Positions 34,036 through 42,340 of a DNA stretch of 64,000 nucleotides are shown here, one piece after another. A model generated the notes under the pieces. That model searched no databases. It saw only the letters and a program-made list of their open reading frames with translations, and was not told where the DNA came from. The position numbers and the translations under genes are program-made. Within the stretch, counting starts at the first letter, position 1. Each line of letters starts with the position of its first letter. This stretch comes from Cupriavidus phytohabitans (lineage in GTDB: Bacteria > Pseudomonadota > Gammaproteobacteria > Burkholderiales > Burkholderiaceae), in NCBI RefSeq assembly GCF_000426345.1, contig NZ_AUFE01000020.1:41112-105111 (forward strand), read 5' to 3'.

Positions 34036-34401
34036 TCAGGCCGGAATCTCCAGTTCCAGCAGCGGTGCATACTGCTGGGCGCCAAAGATGTCGCCGTCGC
34101 CGGCGCTGCCGCTCGGGCGCTGGCGGTACATGGTGAACTTGATCGCGAAGGCCGGATCGTATTCGACGAAATCGCTGATGCGCGTGGCCGGGACGCCGAA
34201 CAGCGCGGCCATGCTTTCGCGGCTCAGCACCCGGGACCGCTTGACGCGCTCATACTGCGCCGCCTCGCGGAAGATGATGTCGAACGTGATCTTGTTGACC
34301 CCGGCGTTCTTGCTGCGGATGGTCTTGGCAAGTTCGTGCAGCTTCTGCGCGGGCGCATGGGGGGCGGGCGCGGCGAACGCGGTCGGATTGGCAGTGGTCA
34401 T
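34036..34401 (-). CDS. DUF4387 protein
   Basis: 121 residues, cytosolic. The conserved family segment LAKTIRSKNAGVNKITFDII (about residues 25-44) is clear, followed by FREAAQYERVKRSRVL and VPATRISDFVEYDPAFAIKF. The family is nearly always encoded beside an AtuA-like (DUF1446) gene, as here, 26 bases downstream. The pair is thought to act together, sometimes as a single fused protein, but the reaction has not been defined to my knowledge. Transcribed from the sigma-54 promoter at 35850-35865. Confidence 0.88.
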   Translation of the reverse strand: MTTANPTAFAAPAPHAPAQKLHELAKTIRSKNAGVNKITFDIIFREAAQYERVKRSRVLSRESMAALFGVPATRISDFVEYDPAFAIKFTMYRQRPSGSAGDGDIFGAQQYAPLLELEIPA

Positions 34402-34427
34402 GATGGATCTCCTGGAAACCTGGCGCC

Positions 34428-35789
34428 TCAGACGCCGGCCTCGACAACATGGGTGGGAAACAGTGCCAGCGGATCGTGCACCGCCATCGTGTGGTTCAGC
34501 GTCCAGCGATAGGCGGGGCTGGCGCGCAGCACCTCGTCCAGCGGGAACGACACCGAGCCGGCGGTGCCTTTGACGTCCGGCAGGCGCGCATAGAACATCT
34601 GGCGCAGGCCGATCATCGCGACTTCCTCCGCCATCTCGCGCGTTGGCGCCACGCCCTGCACCATGACGCACAACTCATGGCCGGGACGGTCGCGCAGCGG
34701 TTCCAGCTCGCCCATCACGCCGTCGCGTCCGTAGACGTTGTAGTGCAGCTCGTAGCCGTTATCGCCGAAGCGCGCGCGCACCTGGTCGCGGGCCCAGGCG
34801 ATCACGCGGTCCACATTGGCAATCGTGTACGGGTCGCGGATGCCGCAAAGCCCCACATACCGCTCGCCGACCTTGCCGGCGCCTTCCAGCTTGACGCGCA
34901 CGAGCTGGTCGGGCTCGAAGCGCGAACCGGTGATGCGGGTGGTGCGCGGATCGAGCTGCTCGTAGCGGCAATGGCGCATGTCGAGCCTGCCGCCCGCGAC
35001 GAATTCCTCGAACGGGTTGGAGCGTTCATACATGGCATGGCCGGCCACCGAGGCAACGGTGCAGCGCTGGTCCGGATGCATCGCGGTGACGCGGACGTCG
35101 TCGCGGGTGATCTCGCCCAGTACCGTTTCCTTGCCGCCATACGGCTCCGCGCAGAAGGAGGCGCACTCCAGCACCTTGCCCAGATAGTAGGCGTGGTCCG
35201 CCGCGAAGCCATGGTGCAGCGCCGGCGCGGCAAACACGGCGGCGTCGGAGCTGCGGCCACCGATGATCACGTCTGCGCCCTGGCGCAGCAGTTCGAGATA
35301 CGGATGCACGCCGGCCATAGCGACGATGCGCTCGGTGCTGTCCAGCTCGGACAGCGTCAGGTCGGCAAAGCCGTCGAGGCCCCGGATGGTCTCGCCGGCG
35401 CCGAGCTTCTCGCGGACCAGCGACGTGGGAACCTCCGAGTAGAAGTAGCCGATGCGAAAGCGCCTGAGCCCGTGCCGTTGCGCCAGTTCGCGGATGATGC
35501 TGACGTAAAGGTCGACCCGGCTGTTGGTGCCCGTGTCGCCAGCCGAGCCGATGATCATCGGCACGCCCAGGCGCCGCGAGGCCAGCAGCATGTGCTCCAG
35601 GTCGTGGCGCTGCCACGCCTCGGGGCTGGTCGAAGTATCCGAGCCGAGCGGCACCGGGCCCACGTCATCGCTGCCCGAATCGGCCGCGATGTAGTCCGGC
35701 CGGGCGGCCACGCCAAGCTCGAAGCTGCCGGTGCGCAGCGGCGCAAAGCCGAGATGGCCGTTGGGGCAAATGATCTTCAGCGACTGCAT
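34428..35789 (-). CDS. AtuA-like (DUF1446) acyclic terpene utilisation family protein
   Basis: 453 residues, cytosolic. Family features: GSFELGVAARPDYIAADSGS and DVGPVPLGSD near the N-terminus, MIIGSAGDTGTNSRVDLYV (about 75-95), ADVIIGGRSSDAAVFAAPAL (about 185-205), then KVLECASFCAEPYGGK. GGAGAA lies ahead of the ATG at 35789. In Pseudomonas AtuA belongs to citronellol degradation, but most DUF1446/DUF4387 pairs lie in other settings and their reaction is unknown. This one is directly behind a near-consensus -24/-12 promoter and is the first of three genes ending in a Bug receptor. A hydratase- or isomerase-type role on a carboxylic acid is possible but speculative. Confidence 0.9.
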   Translation of the reverse strand: MQSLKIICPNGHLGFAPLRTGSFELGVAARPDYIAADSGSDDVGPVPLGSDTSTSPEAWQRHDLEHMLLASRRLGVPMIIGSAGDTGTNSRVDLYVSIIRELAQRHGLRRFRIGYFYSEVPTSLVREKLGAGETIRGLDGFADLTLSELDSTERIVAMAGVHPYLELLRQGADVIIGGRSSDAAVFAAPALHHGFAADHAYYLGKVLECASFCAEPYGGKETVLGEITRDDVRVTAMHPDQRCTVASVAGHAMYERSNPFEEFVAGGRLDMRHCRYEQLDPRTTRITGSRFEPDQLVRVKLEGAGKVGERYVGLCGIRDPYTIANVDRVIAWARDQVRARFGDNGYELHYNVYGRDGVMGELEPLRDRPGHELCVMVQGVAPTREMAEEVAMIGLRQMFYARLPDVKGTAGSVSFPLDEVLRASPAYRWTLNHTMAVHDPLALFPTHVVEAGV

Positions 35790-35849
35790 GCAAGGTTCTC
35801 CGGTTAGGTGTCGCTTTATCCGATTAAGCGAGTCACACGACACTTATTG

Positions 35850-35865
35850 AGCAGAAGCCGTGCCA
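35850..35865 (-). promoter_or_regulatory. Sigma-54 (-24/-12) promoter of the AtuA-like operon
   Basis: On the minus strand TGGCACGGCTTCTGCT matches the RpoN consensus TGGCACG-N4-TTGCW at all fixed positions but one (C for the first T of TTGC), with the GG and GC dinucleotides correctly spaced. The predicted start is near 35838, leaving a 49-base leader in which TCGCTT (35811-35816) and AAGCGA (35826-35831) form a small inverted repeat. The gene directly upstream encodes a sigma-54 activator. Confidence 0.85.
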
Positions 35866-35893
35866 GCCGAAGACGCCAGATTTTTTGCTTTTA

Positions 35894-35906
35894 AATCAAG
35901 GGTATG
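35894..35906. promoter_or_regulatory. Possible IHF site upstream of the sigma-54 promoter
   Basis: AATCAAGGGTATG matches the IHF consensus WATCAANNNNTTR at all but one fixed position, in an AT-rich patch (35880-35900) about 40 bases upstream of the -24 element. DNA bending here would help the activator contact RNA polymerase. The activator's own binding site must lie nearby but was not identified. Confidence 0.4.
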
Positions 35907-35959
35907 TGGAATGGGGCAGGGTGGGCTGCGTGGAGCGCACGCGAGCGCGGCCGAGCGCG

Positions 35960-35978
35960 CCGCGTGTTTTCCACGCGG
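35960..35978 (-). terminator. Hairpin after the sigma-54 activator gene
   Basis: CCGCGTG (35960-35966) and CACGCGG (35972-35978) pair around TTTTC, 22 bases past the stop of the activator gene. On the minus strand no T-run follows, so it is at best a weak terminator that separates the activator transcript from the sigma-54 operon. Confidence 0.35.
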
Positions 35979-35999
35979 ATGCGTGAAATGCGCGCAGGG

Positions 36000-37031
36000 T
36001 CAGTCCGCGGCCAGGCCGAGCTTGCTCATCTGGTGCCGGAGTGCGTGGCGGCTCAGGCCAAGCCGGCGCGCCGCCTCGGCAAGATTGCCATGGCATGTCG
36101 CCAGCGTCTGGCCGAGCAGCGCCGCCTGGAATTGCGCCGTGGCGGCGTGGTAATCCAGGCCATCCGCCAGCGCGGCGCTTGCCGCGGGCGCAGCCGCGCT
36201 GGCGACAGGAGCGGCATCGGCGGAAGGCGCGAGGCTCGTGCCGGAGGTGTCAGTGCCCCCGGTGGCGCGCAGGATCCGCGCGGGCAGGTGGGCCGGCAGC
36301 ACGCAGTCGCCCTGCTCGAGCAGGCAGATGCGTTCCAGCAGGTTTTCCAGTTCCCGCACATTGCCCGGCCAGCGATACGCGCGGAAGATCCGCTCGACTT
36401 CCGGGGCGAGCCGATCCATGCGGCTGCCGTACTGCCGGTTGTAGCGCTGCAGCGCGCCATGCGCGAGCAGCAGGATGTCGTCGCCGCGCTCGCGCAGCGG
36501 CGGGATATTGATCGCGATGACCTGCAGGCGGTAGTACAGGTCCTCGCGGAACTTGCCGGCGTTGACCTCGCTGAGCAGGATCTTGTTGGTGGCGGCGATG
36601 AAGCGCACATCCACGCTGATCGGCTTGACCGCGCCGACCCGGCGGAACCGGCCGGTATCGAGCAGCGTCAGCAGCTTGGACTGCATGACCAGGTCCAGCT
36701 CGCGTACTTCGTCCAGGAACACGGTGCCGCCGTTGCCGGCCTCGATCAACCCTTCCTTCTTGCCGACCGCGCCGGTGAACGCGCCGCGCTCATGGCCGAA
36801 CAGCTCGGATTCGAGCAATTGCGCCGGGATCGCGGCGCAGTTGATGTCGATGAATTCCGCGCTGGCGCGGCTCGATTGCTGGTGCAGCATGCGAGCCACC
36901 AGGCTTTTTCCGGTGCCGGTCTCGCCGTACAGCAAGACCGTGCGCGCCTGGCTGCCGGCCACGCGGGCAACGAGGTCGCGCAAGGCGACAATCGATGGAT
37001 GGTTTCCGACGAGTTGCAGTGGGGCGTTCAT
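36000..37031 (-). CDS. Sigma-54-dependent AAA+ transcriptional activator without a sensor domain
   Basis: 343 residues: an enhancer-binding activator made of only the AAA+ domain and a Fis-type DNA-binding domain. Walker A is GETGTGKS (36-43), the sigma-54 contact loop is GAFTGA (83-88), Walker B is GTVFLDEVREL, and the arginine-finger region is REDLYYRLQV. A poorly ordered linker (about 265-295) precedes the C-terminal helix-turn-helix NLAEAARRLGLSRHALRHQM. There is no N-terminal receiver, GAF or PAS domain, as in PspF or some regulators of transport operons. It lies directly upstream of a strong -24/-12 promoter for the AtuA-like operon, its likely target. How activity is controlled without a sensor domain is not visible. 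Confidence 0.95.
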   Translation of the reverse strand: MNAPLQLVGNHPSIVALRDLVARVAGSQARTVLLYGETGTGKSLVARMLHQQSSRASAEFIDINCAAIPAQLLESELFGHERGAFTGAVGKKEGLIEAGNGGTVFLDEVRELDLVMQSKLLTLLDTGRFRRVGAVKPISVDVRFIAATNKILLSEVNAGKFREDLYYRLQVIAINIPPLRERGDDILLLAHGALQRYNRQYGSRMDRLAPEVERIFRAYRWPGNVRELENLLERICLLEQGDCVLPAHLPARILRATGGTDTSGTSLAPSADAAPVASAAAPAASAALADGLDYHAATAQFQAALLGQTLATCHGNLAEAARRLGLSRHALRHQMSKLGLAAD

Positions 37032-37178
37032 CGCGGGCGGATGGCTGGCCAGGGCGCTGATGGAGCGCGCGGACTGGCATGACCGTGGGGGGCTGAATCG
37101 CCAGCATCATAACCCGCGGGGTGAGCCGGGGCAGCGCCGGAAGCCGGGGAACCCGCACCCCAAGGCCCGCGTCAGGGG

Positions 37179-38483
37179 TCAGAGTTGGGGGCCAATCAGC
37201 GAAGACATCCGGTCGCGCAGTTTTTCGGTCCAGGGACGGTTGGCCCACTGTTCATAGGTCTTGGGGCGCGACAATTTCAGGTCTTCCTCGAAGATCCTGG
37301 TCTGCTCGGCGGCAAACCCGGCATCCAGGATATTCAGCGTGGCTTCGTCATTGAGACGGAATGACCGGTTATCGAAATTGGTCGAACCGACCGACACCAG
37401 CAGGTTATCAACGATCAGCACCTTGCAGTGGTACATCGTCGGCGCGTATTCGGCGATCACGGCGCCTGCCTTCAGCAGATTGCCCCAGCGCCGGCGCGAC
37501 GCGGCGCGCACCGTCTCCGAATCGATATGCTCGCCCGGCACGATCACGCGCAGCCTGACGCCTCTTGCCAGGGCCGCCAGCAACGCTTTTTCCGTCAGTT
37601 CGTCGGGCACGAAGTAGGCCGCCGACAAATCGATCGTTCGCGCGGCCGCCGTGATGGCAAGGTGGTACATCAGCGCCATGCTCTCGCTGCCGCCGGTGGG
37701 CGAACTGCTGAACATCTGGGCGCGGCCGTTGCCGACCGGGGGCAATTCAGGAAAGTACTCCGGCCCATGCGGCACCGCGCCGCTGACCTTGATCCAGTTG
37801 TCCAGGAATACGGACTGCATCTGGCCAACCACGGGGCCTTCCACCTGGAAATGCGTATCGCGCCAGTGGTCGGGATCCTGCGCATTGCCGGTCCATTCCG
37901 GCGCGATGCCGACGCCGCCGGTAAAGCCAATCGTGCCGTCGACCACCAGCACCTTGCGGTGCGTACGGTTGTTGAGCTTGCCGACGGTGTACCACCGCAC
38001 CGGGTGGTAGCGGCGCACGTCCACGCCGGCGCCGGTCATGATGTCCAGCACGGACTTGTCGATCTTCGAGCTGCCGACGGCGTCCAGCAGCACTTGTACC
38101 TTGACACCCGCCCTGGCCCGTTCGGAAAGGGCCTGCGCGAATTCATTGCCGATATCGCCGGACCAATAGATGTACGACTCGAAATTGATCGTTTGCTTCG
38201 CGCTTCGGATCGCACCCAGCATCGCTGGAAAGATCTCGTCGCCATTCCTGAGCACGCGAAAGCGGTTGCCATCGACGACCGGAGGCCCGAGCAGTACGCC
38301 CAGTTCGCGGACAAATTGCGGATCGGCCAGGCTGTAGAGCCGGTCGAGGCGGCGCTCGATGCGCTTTTCGCCACCAATCAGGTTGTACGCGACAATGCCG
38401 CCGAGGGCGGCCACAAGAATGGCGGCAAGCAATGCGAGCATTCGGCCCTTTCTACGCGCCCCTGGAAAGGCGTGGCGGATCAC
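37179..38483 (-). CDS. Phospholipase D-type cardiolipin synthase
   Basis: 434 residues. An N-terminal membrane segment (about 14-36) is followed by two PLD half-sites: THRKVLVVDGTIGFTGG (first HKD motif, about 175-190) and MYHCKVLIVDNLLVSVGSTN (second, about 358-377). In this arrangement the enzyme joins phosphatidylglycerol with a second phospholipid or alcohol to make cardiolipin. Its length and N-terminal anchor are like ClsA/ClsB proteins, but I cannot say which. It lies between the sigma-54 activator and a divergent acetyltransferase and shows no operon partner. Confidence 0.88.
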   Translation of the reverse strand: MIRHAFPGARRKGRMLALLAAILVAALGGIVAYNLIGGEKRIERRLDRLYSLADPQFVRELGVLLGPPVVDGNRFRVLRNGDEIFPAMLGAIRSAKQTINFESYIYWSGDIGNEFAQALSERARAGVKVQVLLDAVGSSKIDKSVLDIMTGAGVDVRRYHPVRWYTVGKLNNRTHRKVLVVDGTIGFTGGVGIAPEWTGNAQDPDHWRDTHFQVEGPVVGQMQSVFLDNWIKVSGAVPHGPEYFPELPPVGNGRAQMFSSSPTGGSESMALMYHLAITAAARTIDLSAAYFVPDELTEKALLAALARGVRLRVIVPGEHIDSETVRAASRRRWGNLLKAGAVIAEYAPTMYHCKVLIVDNLLVSVGSTNFDNRSFRLNDEATLNILDAGFAAEQTRIFEEDLKLSRPKTYEQWANRPWTEKLRDRMSSLIGPQL

Positions 38484-38624
38484 GCAAGCACCATGATGTC
38501 TGGTCCAAGAATCGAGAATTGCGCCGGCAAGCTGGCGACTTTCACAGCATACTGCCCGGAATTGGCAGTTTCAAAGCGAGGCTCACAGGTATTCTTGATC
38601 GACAAAGACACCCGGAAAAGAGAC

Positions 38625-39131
38625 ATGGGCATCCACATCCGCAATGAGCAGGGCGCCGACTCCGACACCATCGCACGGCTGACGGAAGCCGCGTTCCGCG
38701 GCGAGCCGCACTCAAGCCATACCGAGCACTTCATCGTCAATGCACTGCGCCGCGATGGGCAACTGACTGTGTCACTCGTGGCAGCGGACGGCGATGCCAT
38801 CGTCGGCCATGTCGCCGTCTCGCCGGTGACGATTTCGTCCGGAGCAACGGCATGGTATGGCCTGGGGCCGATCTCCGTGTTGCCCGGGCGGCAAGGGCAA
38901 GGAATCGGCACGAACCTGATGAAGGCGGCCCTGGTTGAACTGCGGCGCCTCGGCGGCGCTGGCTGCGTGGTGCTCGGCAGCCCGGCGTACTACGGCCGTT
39001 TTGGATTCAAGGCGCATGCCGGCCTGGTGCTGCCCGGCGTTCCCCAGGAATACTTCCAGGCCGTAGCCTTCGGCGGAGAAATGCCGGTTGGCGACGTGTG
39101 TTACCACCAGGCGTTCGACGCGACGGAGTAA
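38625..39131 (+). CDS. GNAT-family N-acetyltransferase (YhbS-like)
   Basis: 168 residues. The acetyl-CoA binding signature is in LGPISVLPGRQGQGIGTNLM (motif A, Q/RxxGxG/A, about 84-103) and is followed by VVLGSPAYYGRFGFKAHAGL, the motif B pattern of YhbS-type enzymes. The N-terminus IRNEQGADSDTIARLTEAAF is typical. Substrate unknown. It is divergent from the cardiolipin synthase and begins the accessory stretch of short genes. Start at 38625 (GGAAAAGAG before it). Confidence 0.88.
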   Translation: MGIHIRNEQGADSDTIARLTEAAFRGEPHSSHTEHFIVNALRRDGQLTVSLVAADGDAIVGHVAVSPVTISSGATAWYGLGPISVLPGRQGQGIGTNLMKAALVELRRLGGAGCVVLGSPAYYGRFGFKAHAGLVLPGVPQEYFQAVAFGGEMPVGDVCYHQAFDATE

Positions 39132-39293
39132 GGGACATAACCGGCACACAGCAGGCGGTTACTCCCCTTGGTGGCATGGAAGCCGATCTTCTAGCATAGA
39201 TACGCTGGACAGGCGACCGACAAGGCAGGGGAGCGCCCGACATGACCGGTTACGAATCAAGTGACGGTGACGAAGCTTCAGGAGGTAATGGCT

Positions 39294-39596
39294 ATGTCTG
39301 CAACAAGGATCGAGATGTGCGACCAGGATGGCGACGGGGTATTGACCATTCGAGATGACGGCGCCGAATTTTCAGGAGTCGCACTTGAGCTTTCGAATCT
39401 TTTCGGTGAAGACGTGGTCGCGGACCTTGACAAGCACCAGTTGCTCAACTGGTGCGAGACGGTCGCTGCCCATCTTCGCAACCAGGGCGTTACGCCAAAT
39501 GAGAGCGCTCAGGAGGGCTACGTCAACAAGACCAGTCAAACCCGCACGAAAGAGCAGCCTGGCGTCGCGGAACTTTTGCAGTCGGCATCATCTTGA
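39294..39596 (+). CDS. Small hypothetical protein with one EF-hand-like loop
   Basis: 100 residues, no signal peptide. The segment DQDGDGVLTIRD (residues 10-21) fits the calcium-binding loop D-x-D-x-DG-x-[IL]-x-x-x-[DE] of EF-hands, but only one copy is present and helices on both sides are short. The start at 39294 was chosen because AGGAGG lies eight bases before it; the ATG two codons upstream is too close to that site. No family recognised. It is 86 bases before the next secreted protein gene and may share its transcript. Confidence 0.55.
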   Translation: MSATRIEMCDQDGDGVLTIRDDGAEFSGVALELSNLFGEDVVADLDKHQLLNWCETVAAHLRNQGVTPNESAQEGYVNKTSQTRTKEQPGVAELLQSASS

Positions 39597-39682
39597 CCCT
39601 GACAAACGCTAAACGCTCTGCATGGTGTCATGCGACGACCAGGTTGCCTGCGGAACGGGCTGGCCGAGGGGCGGGGGACATA

Positions 39683-40837
39683 ATGAGAATGAGGCTGGTG
39701 CTCTGGCTCGTCGCTGCAGCGATTCTATTGCCTCGCGTGGCCCTTGCCACCGACTTCGGCAGCAAGGGCGGGCCAGAGCCGGCCAACATCGAACAGATCG
39801 CGGCACGGCTTCGCGAGGATCCCTACGACCTGGAGTTGCTGATCAGCTTCGGCACGTCCAAAGGCGGTTCGGCCGGTCATATTGCACTGGCGCTCCGTGA
39901 CGATGCGCCTGGCGACGAGGTGGTTTATTCGGCCAACTTCTATGCGGACCGAGACCGCAAGCACGCGAGCGGCTACTACACCACCGATCTGATGATCGCC
40001 ATACCCAAGCAGGAGTATCTGTTCAGGACGGTCTCCACGGTCGCCGAGACCGCATCGTTTGGGCTGGATTTTGGCGAAATCTACAAGCGCTCGGTCATCG
40101 GTGTGCGTGTCTACGGGGTGCCGGCGGGGGACAGGGCGGCCCTGGTCGCATACTTCCGCCGCATCAACGAAGACTATCACCGGCGGCGCAGTGACACCGA
40201 GTATCACCGAGGCGAAATCAAGTATGACTACCTGCGCCTGAACTGCGCCAAGACCATCGGCGCCGCCTTCAAGTTTGGCGCCGGCTACCGCGACCTGGAG
40301 GTGACCAGCGCGAGAGTTCTGTCAGGACGGCGCGTGGTGGCGGCAGCCACCGCCAACGTCCCTACCGAGATGGCGATGAAGCTGATCAGGGAGTGGGGCC
40401 GGCGCGAGTATGGAATGGACGTGGTGCTGTACAAGAAGTACCGTGGCTCGGCCTATGTCGACCCACAAGACGAAGAGAAAGTGGCATTCAAGGACCTGCC
40501 CGACCGCTTTCCCTCGGTCCTGTCGCTAGACTTCCGCCGCGACGCCGGCGCTTACCAGGATTATGACAACCTCCTGGCGATGTACCTCCTTTTCAACCTC
40601 GGTAAATACAGCGTGCGTGTCAACGAACACACGATGCTGCTCGAGATCGAGAAATCGAAGAATCCCATGCCCTATCCCGAGGCGCTGAAGCTCGCCACCC
40701 GCGATGCCAGGACCGATAGCGAAAATTACCAGCGCCATATCGAGTTCCGCCCGAGCGGCGAGAGGATCGGCGAGGCGCCGGACAACACGCACCTTTACCA
40801 CTTCACCGATGACGCGCCTGGGAAGAGGGCGCGCTAA
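39683..40837 (+). CDS. Secreted hypothetical protein, possible permuted NlpC/P60 fold
   Basis: 384 residues, signal peptide (about 1-22, ending RVALA). The segment FGTSKGGSAGHIALALRDD has a conserved-looking histidine in a beta-strand, and YDYLRLNCAKTIGAAFKFG has a cysteine at a helix start. In permuted papain-like (NlpC/P60, LRAT-type and DUF4105-type) proteins the histidine comes before the cysteine in exactly this order. The rest contains several mixed alpha/beta stretches and no membrane segment. If the reading is right it is a periplasmic thiol hydrolase or acyltransferase; this is inference from two motifs. Otherwise it is an unknown exported protein. Confidence 0.6.
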   Translation: MRMRLVLWLVAAAILLPRVALATDFGSKGGPEPANIEQIAARLREDPYDLELLISFGTSKGGSAGHIALALRDDAPGDEVVYSANFYADRDRKHASGYYTTDLMIAIPKQEYLFRTVSTVAETASFGLDFGEIYKRSVIGVRVYGVPAGDRAALVAYFRRINEDYHRRRSDTEYHRGEIKYDYLRLNCAKTIGAAFKFGAGYRDLEVTSARVLSGRRVVAAATANVPTEMAMKLIREWGRREYGMDVVLYKKYRGSAYVDPQDEEKVAFKDLPDRFPSVLSLDFRRDAGAYQDYDNLLAMYLLFNLGKYSVRVNEHTMLLEIEKSKNPMPYPEALKLATRDARTDSENYQRHIEFRPSGERIGEAPDNTHLYHFTDDAPGKRAR

Positions 40838-40926
40838 CTGGGGCCCGATACAGGCAATCCCAGAGCGCCGGCGAAGGCCACTGCGGCCCGGTAAAATAGT
40901 GGTCTGTCTTGACTGGTAGTGATGGA

Positions 40927-40953
40927 CAGTGCACAGATGAAGTCTGTGCACTG
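40927..40953. promoter_or_regulatory. Perfect 27-bp palindrome (11-bp arms) before the gene at 40975
   Basis: CAGTGCACAGA (40927-40937) and TCTGTGCACTG (40943-40953) are exact complements around TGAAG. The element ends 21 bases before the GTG start of the next gene, partly in its leader. It could be an operator for a dimeric repressor or an RNA stem-loop that controls translation. No -10 element is evident downstream of it. Confidence 0.6.
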
Positions 40954-40974
40954 CGTTGTTTGTAGGGGAGTAGA

Positions 40975-41781
40975 GTGGTTTTCCTGGATTTGTTCCGAAC
41001 CAAGAAAAAGGCAATCGCGCCGCCGCCTGGAGCGCTGCGCATTCCGTCTGCGCCCACAGCGGGTGTTCCTGTCCGCGCTTACGACCGGGTTTTCGCGCAA
41101 GTGATGGAAACGGTCGAGGGCATTTCCGCGGAAGAGAAATCCCAACTGCGGGACCTGGTGACCGAGACGGGTAGCGATGGGCTGAATCTCGGAGGTTACT
41201 TCGAGAAAGGTTATGAAGTCTTCTTCAAGGGCCGCCAGTGGAAGTGGGTCGAGTATGAAGAATGGCACGATACATTTGAGCGGCTGGGATCCTTCCCGTC
41301 CAACTGGATCGATGTGAATCAGATCGCCAGACTCGGCACGCGAAACACCTATGACAAGCTGCTGGAACTAAAGATATTCGAGCTCCGGGAATTCCTGTCC
41401 GCCGAGGGGATTTCTTTCGACCTAGACACCCCCAAGGCTCAACTAGCGTCCCTGGCGGAACACTCACCAGGTTTGACCGCGTCGTCTCTGTGGGCGCGCC
41501 TGCATCAGAACGAGGAAGAGGCACGGCAGAAAGCAGAAGCGCGTCGGCCAAAGGCACTCTATGACTTGTTGATGCGGACCATCGCCTATCGGGCCAAGAG
41601 CGTTCGCGACCTCGAGCGGGCGCACTCCAACGGAATCCACCGGCACGAAGTCATGCTCGTCCTGGAAGCGGACCGCAAGTTCATCGATCTCGCGCGCAAG
41701 AAGAATCCCCAGGCCGTGCCGCCGTACTATCCCAACGACTTTACGCAACTCAGGCCTATCGTCGACTTCAGCAAGCAGTAA
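40975..41781 (+). CDS. Hypothetical protein (268 residues)
   Basis: Not recognised. It starts at a GTG (MVFLDLFRTKKK) with GGGGAG before it. The chain is helical and charged, with WKWVEYEEWHDTFERLGSFP in the middle and HQNEEEARQKAEARRPKALY, a probable coiled coil, around residues 180-205. The central part FELREFLSAEGISFDLDTPKA (kept short: LREFLSAEGI) resembles a SAP/HeH-type small helical motif, but weakly. No signal peptide or membrane segment. It follows the 27-bp palindrome and precedes the toxin-antitoxin pair by 104 bases. Confidence 0.7.
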   Translation: MVFLDLFRTKKKAIAPPPGALRIPSAPTAGVPVRAYDRVFAQVMETVEGISAEEKSQLRDLVTETGSDGLNLGGYFEKGYEVFFKGRQWKWVEYEEWHDTFERLGSFPSNWIDVNQIARLGTRNTYDKLLELKIFELREFLSAEGISFDLDTPKAQLASLAEHSPGLTASSLWARLHQNEEEARQKAEARRPKALYDLLMRTIAYRAKSVRDLERAHSNGIHRHEVMLVLEADRKFIDLARKKNPQAVPPYYPNDFTQLRPIVDFSKQ

Positions 41782-41827
41782 CCTGCGGCGCGGCTGGCGG
41801 AGTGCCTCAAGGTCGACATTCACCCTT

Positions 41828-41874
41828 CTGGCAGGACTTTGGCAAAATGCCTATAATCGAATGGCAAATTGCCA
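41828..41874 (+). promoter_or_regulatory. Promoter and two operators of the Xre-RES toxin-antitoxin operon
   Basis: A perfect -10 TATAAT (41852-41857) has CTGGCA (41828-41833, four of six) 18 bases upstream. Two palindromes flank the -10: GGCAAAATGCC (41841-41851) and TGGCAAATTGCCA (41862-41874), with their GGCA starts 22 bases apart, two helical turns. The second covers the predicted start of transcription. This is the arrangement expected for auto-repression by the antitoxin. Confidence 0.75.
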
Positions 41875-41884
41875 AGGTGCAGAT

Positions 41885-42340
41885 ATGCAGACGATAGATT
41901 TCAAGCCCTCGGGTAGCGGGGCGCCGCAGAACCGCTATCTTGACAGCCTGAGTGACGTTCTCAGGACAAACATTCGCTCAGGCGCGGATCTTGTCGCGCT
42001 CGCCGTGCAGCGGCTGCCGGCCGAGACCATGGAGCGCTTGCTGCATGCAGGTCTGGCGTGGGAAGAGATCAGCTTTATTATCCCGCGCCGCACGCTCAGC
42101 CACAGGCGTGAACGGGGCGAGTCGCTCACGGTGGATGAATCGGACAAGGCCATTCGGCTGGCGCGGATTCTCGCGCAAGCCATTTCCACCTTCGGCCAGG
42201 CCGATCGGGCACTGTCCTGGCTGAGAGCCGGCCAGCAACGCTTTGCCGGCAAGTCGCCGCTTGAACTGGCGGGTACGGAACAGGGCGCGCGCCTTGTCGA
42301 GGAAGAACTACTTCAGATCGACGAAGGGTATTTCGCCTGA
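41885..42340 (+). CDS. Xre/MbcA/ParS-family antitoxin
   Basis: 151-residue antitoxin. The N-terminal half has a helix-turn-helix (LPAETMERLLHAGLAWEEIS, then IPRRTLSHRRERGESL) and the C-terminal half the DUF2384/antitoxin-binding domain: DKAIRLARILAQAISTFGQA, ALSWLRAGQQRFAGKSPLEL, ending EELLQIDEGYFA. It neutralises the RES toxin and represses the operon. The start at 41885 (AAGGTG six bases upstream) is preferred, because the ATG at 41861 lies in the second operator at the predicted transcript start. Its TGA overlaps the toxin ATG (TGATG). Confidence 0.93.
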   Translation: MQTIDFKPSGSGAPQNRYLDSLSDVLRTNIRSGADLVALAVQRLPAETMERLLHAGLAWEEISFIIPRRTLSHRRERGESLTVDESDKAIRLARILAQAISTFGQADRALSWLRAGQQRFAGKSPLELAGTEQGARLVEEELLQIDEGYFA

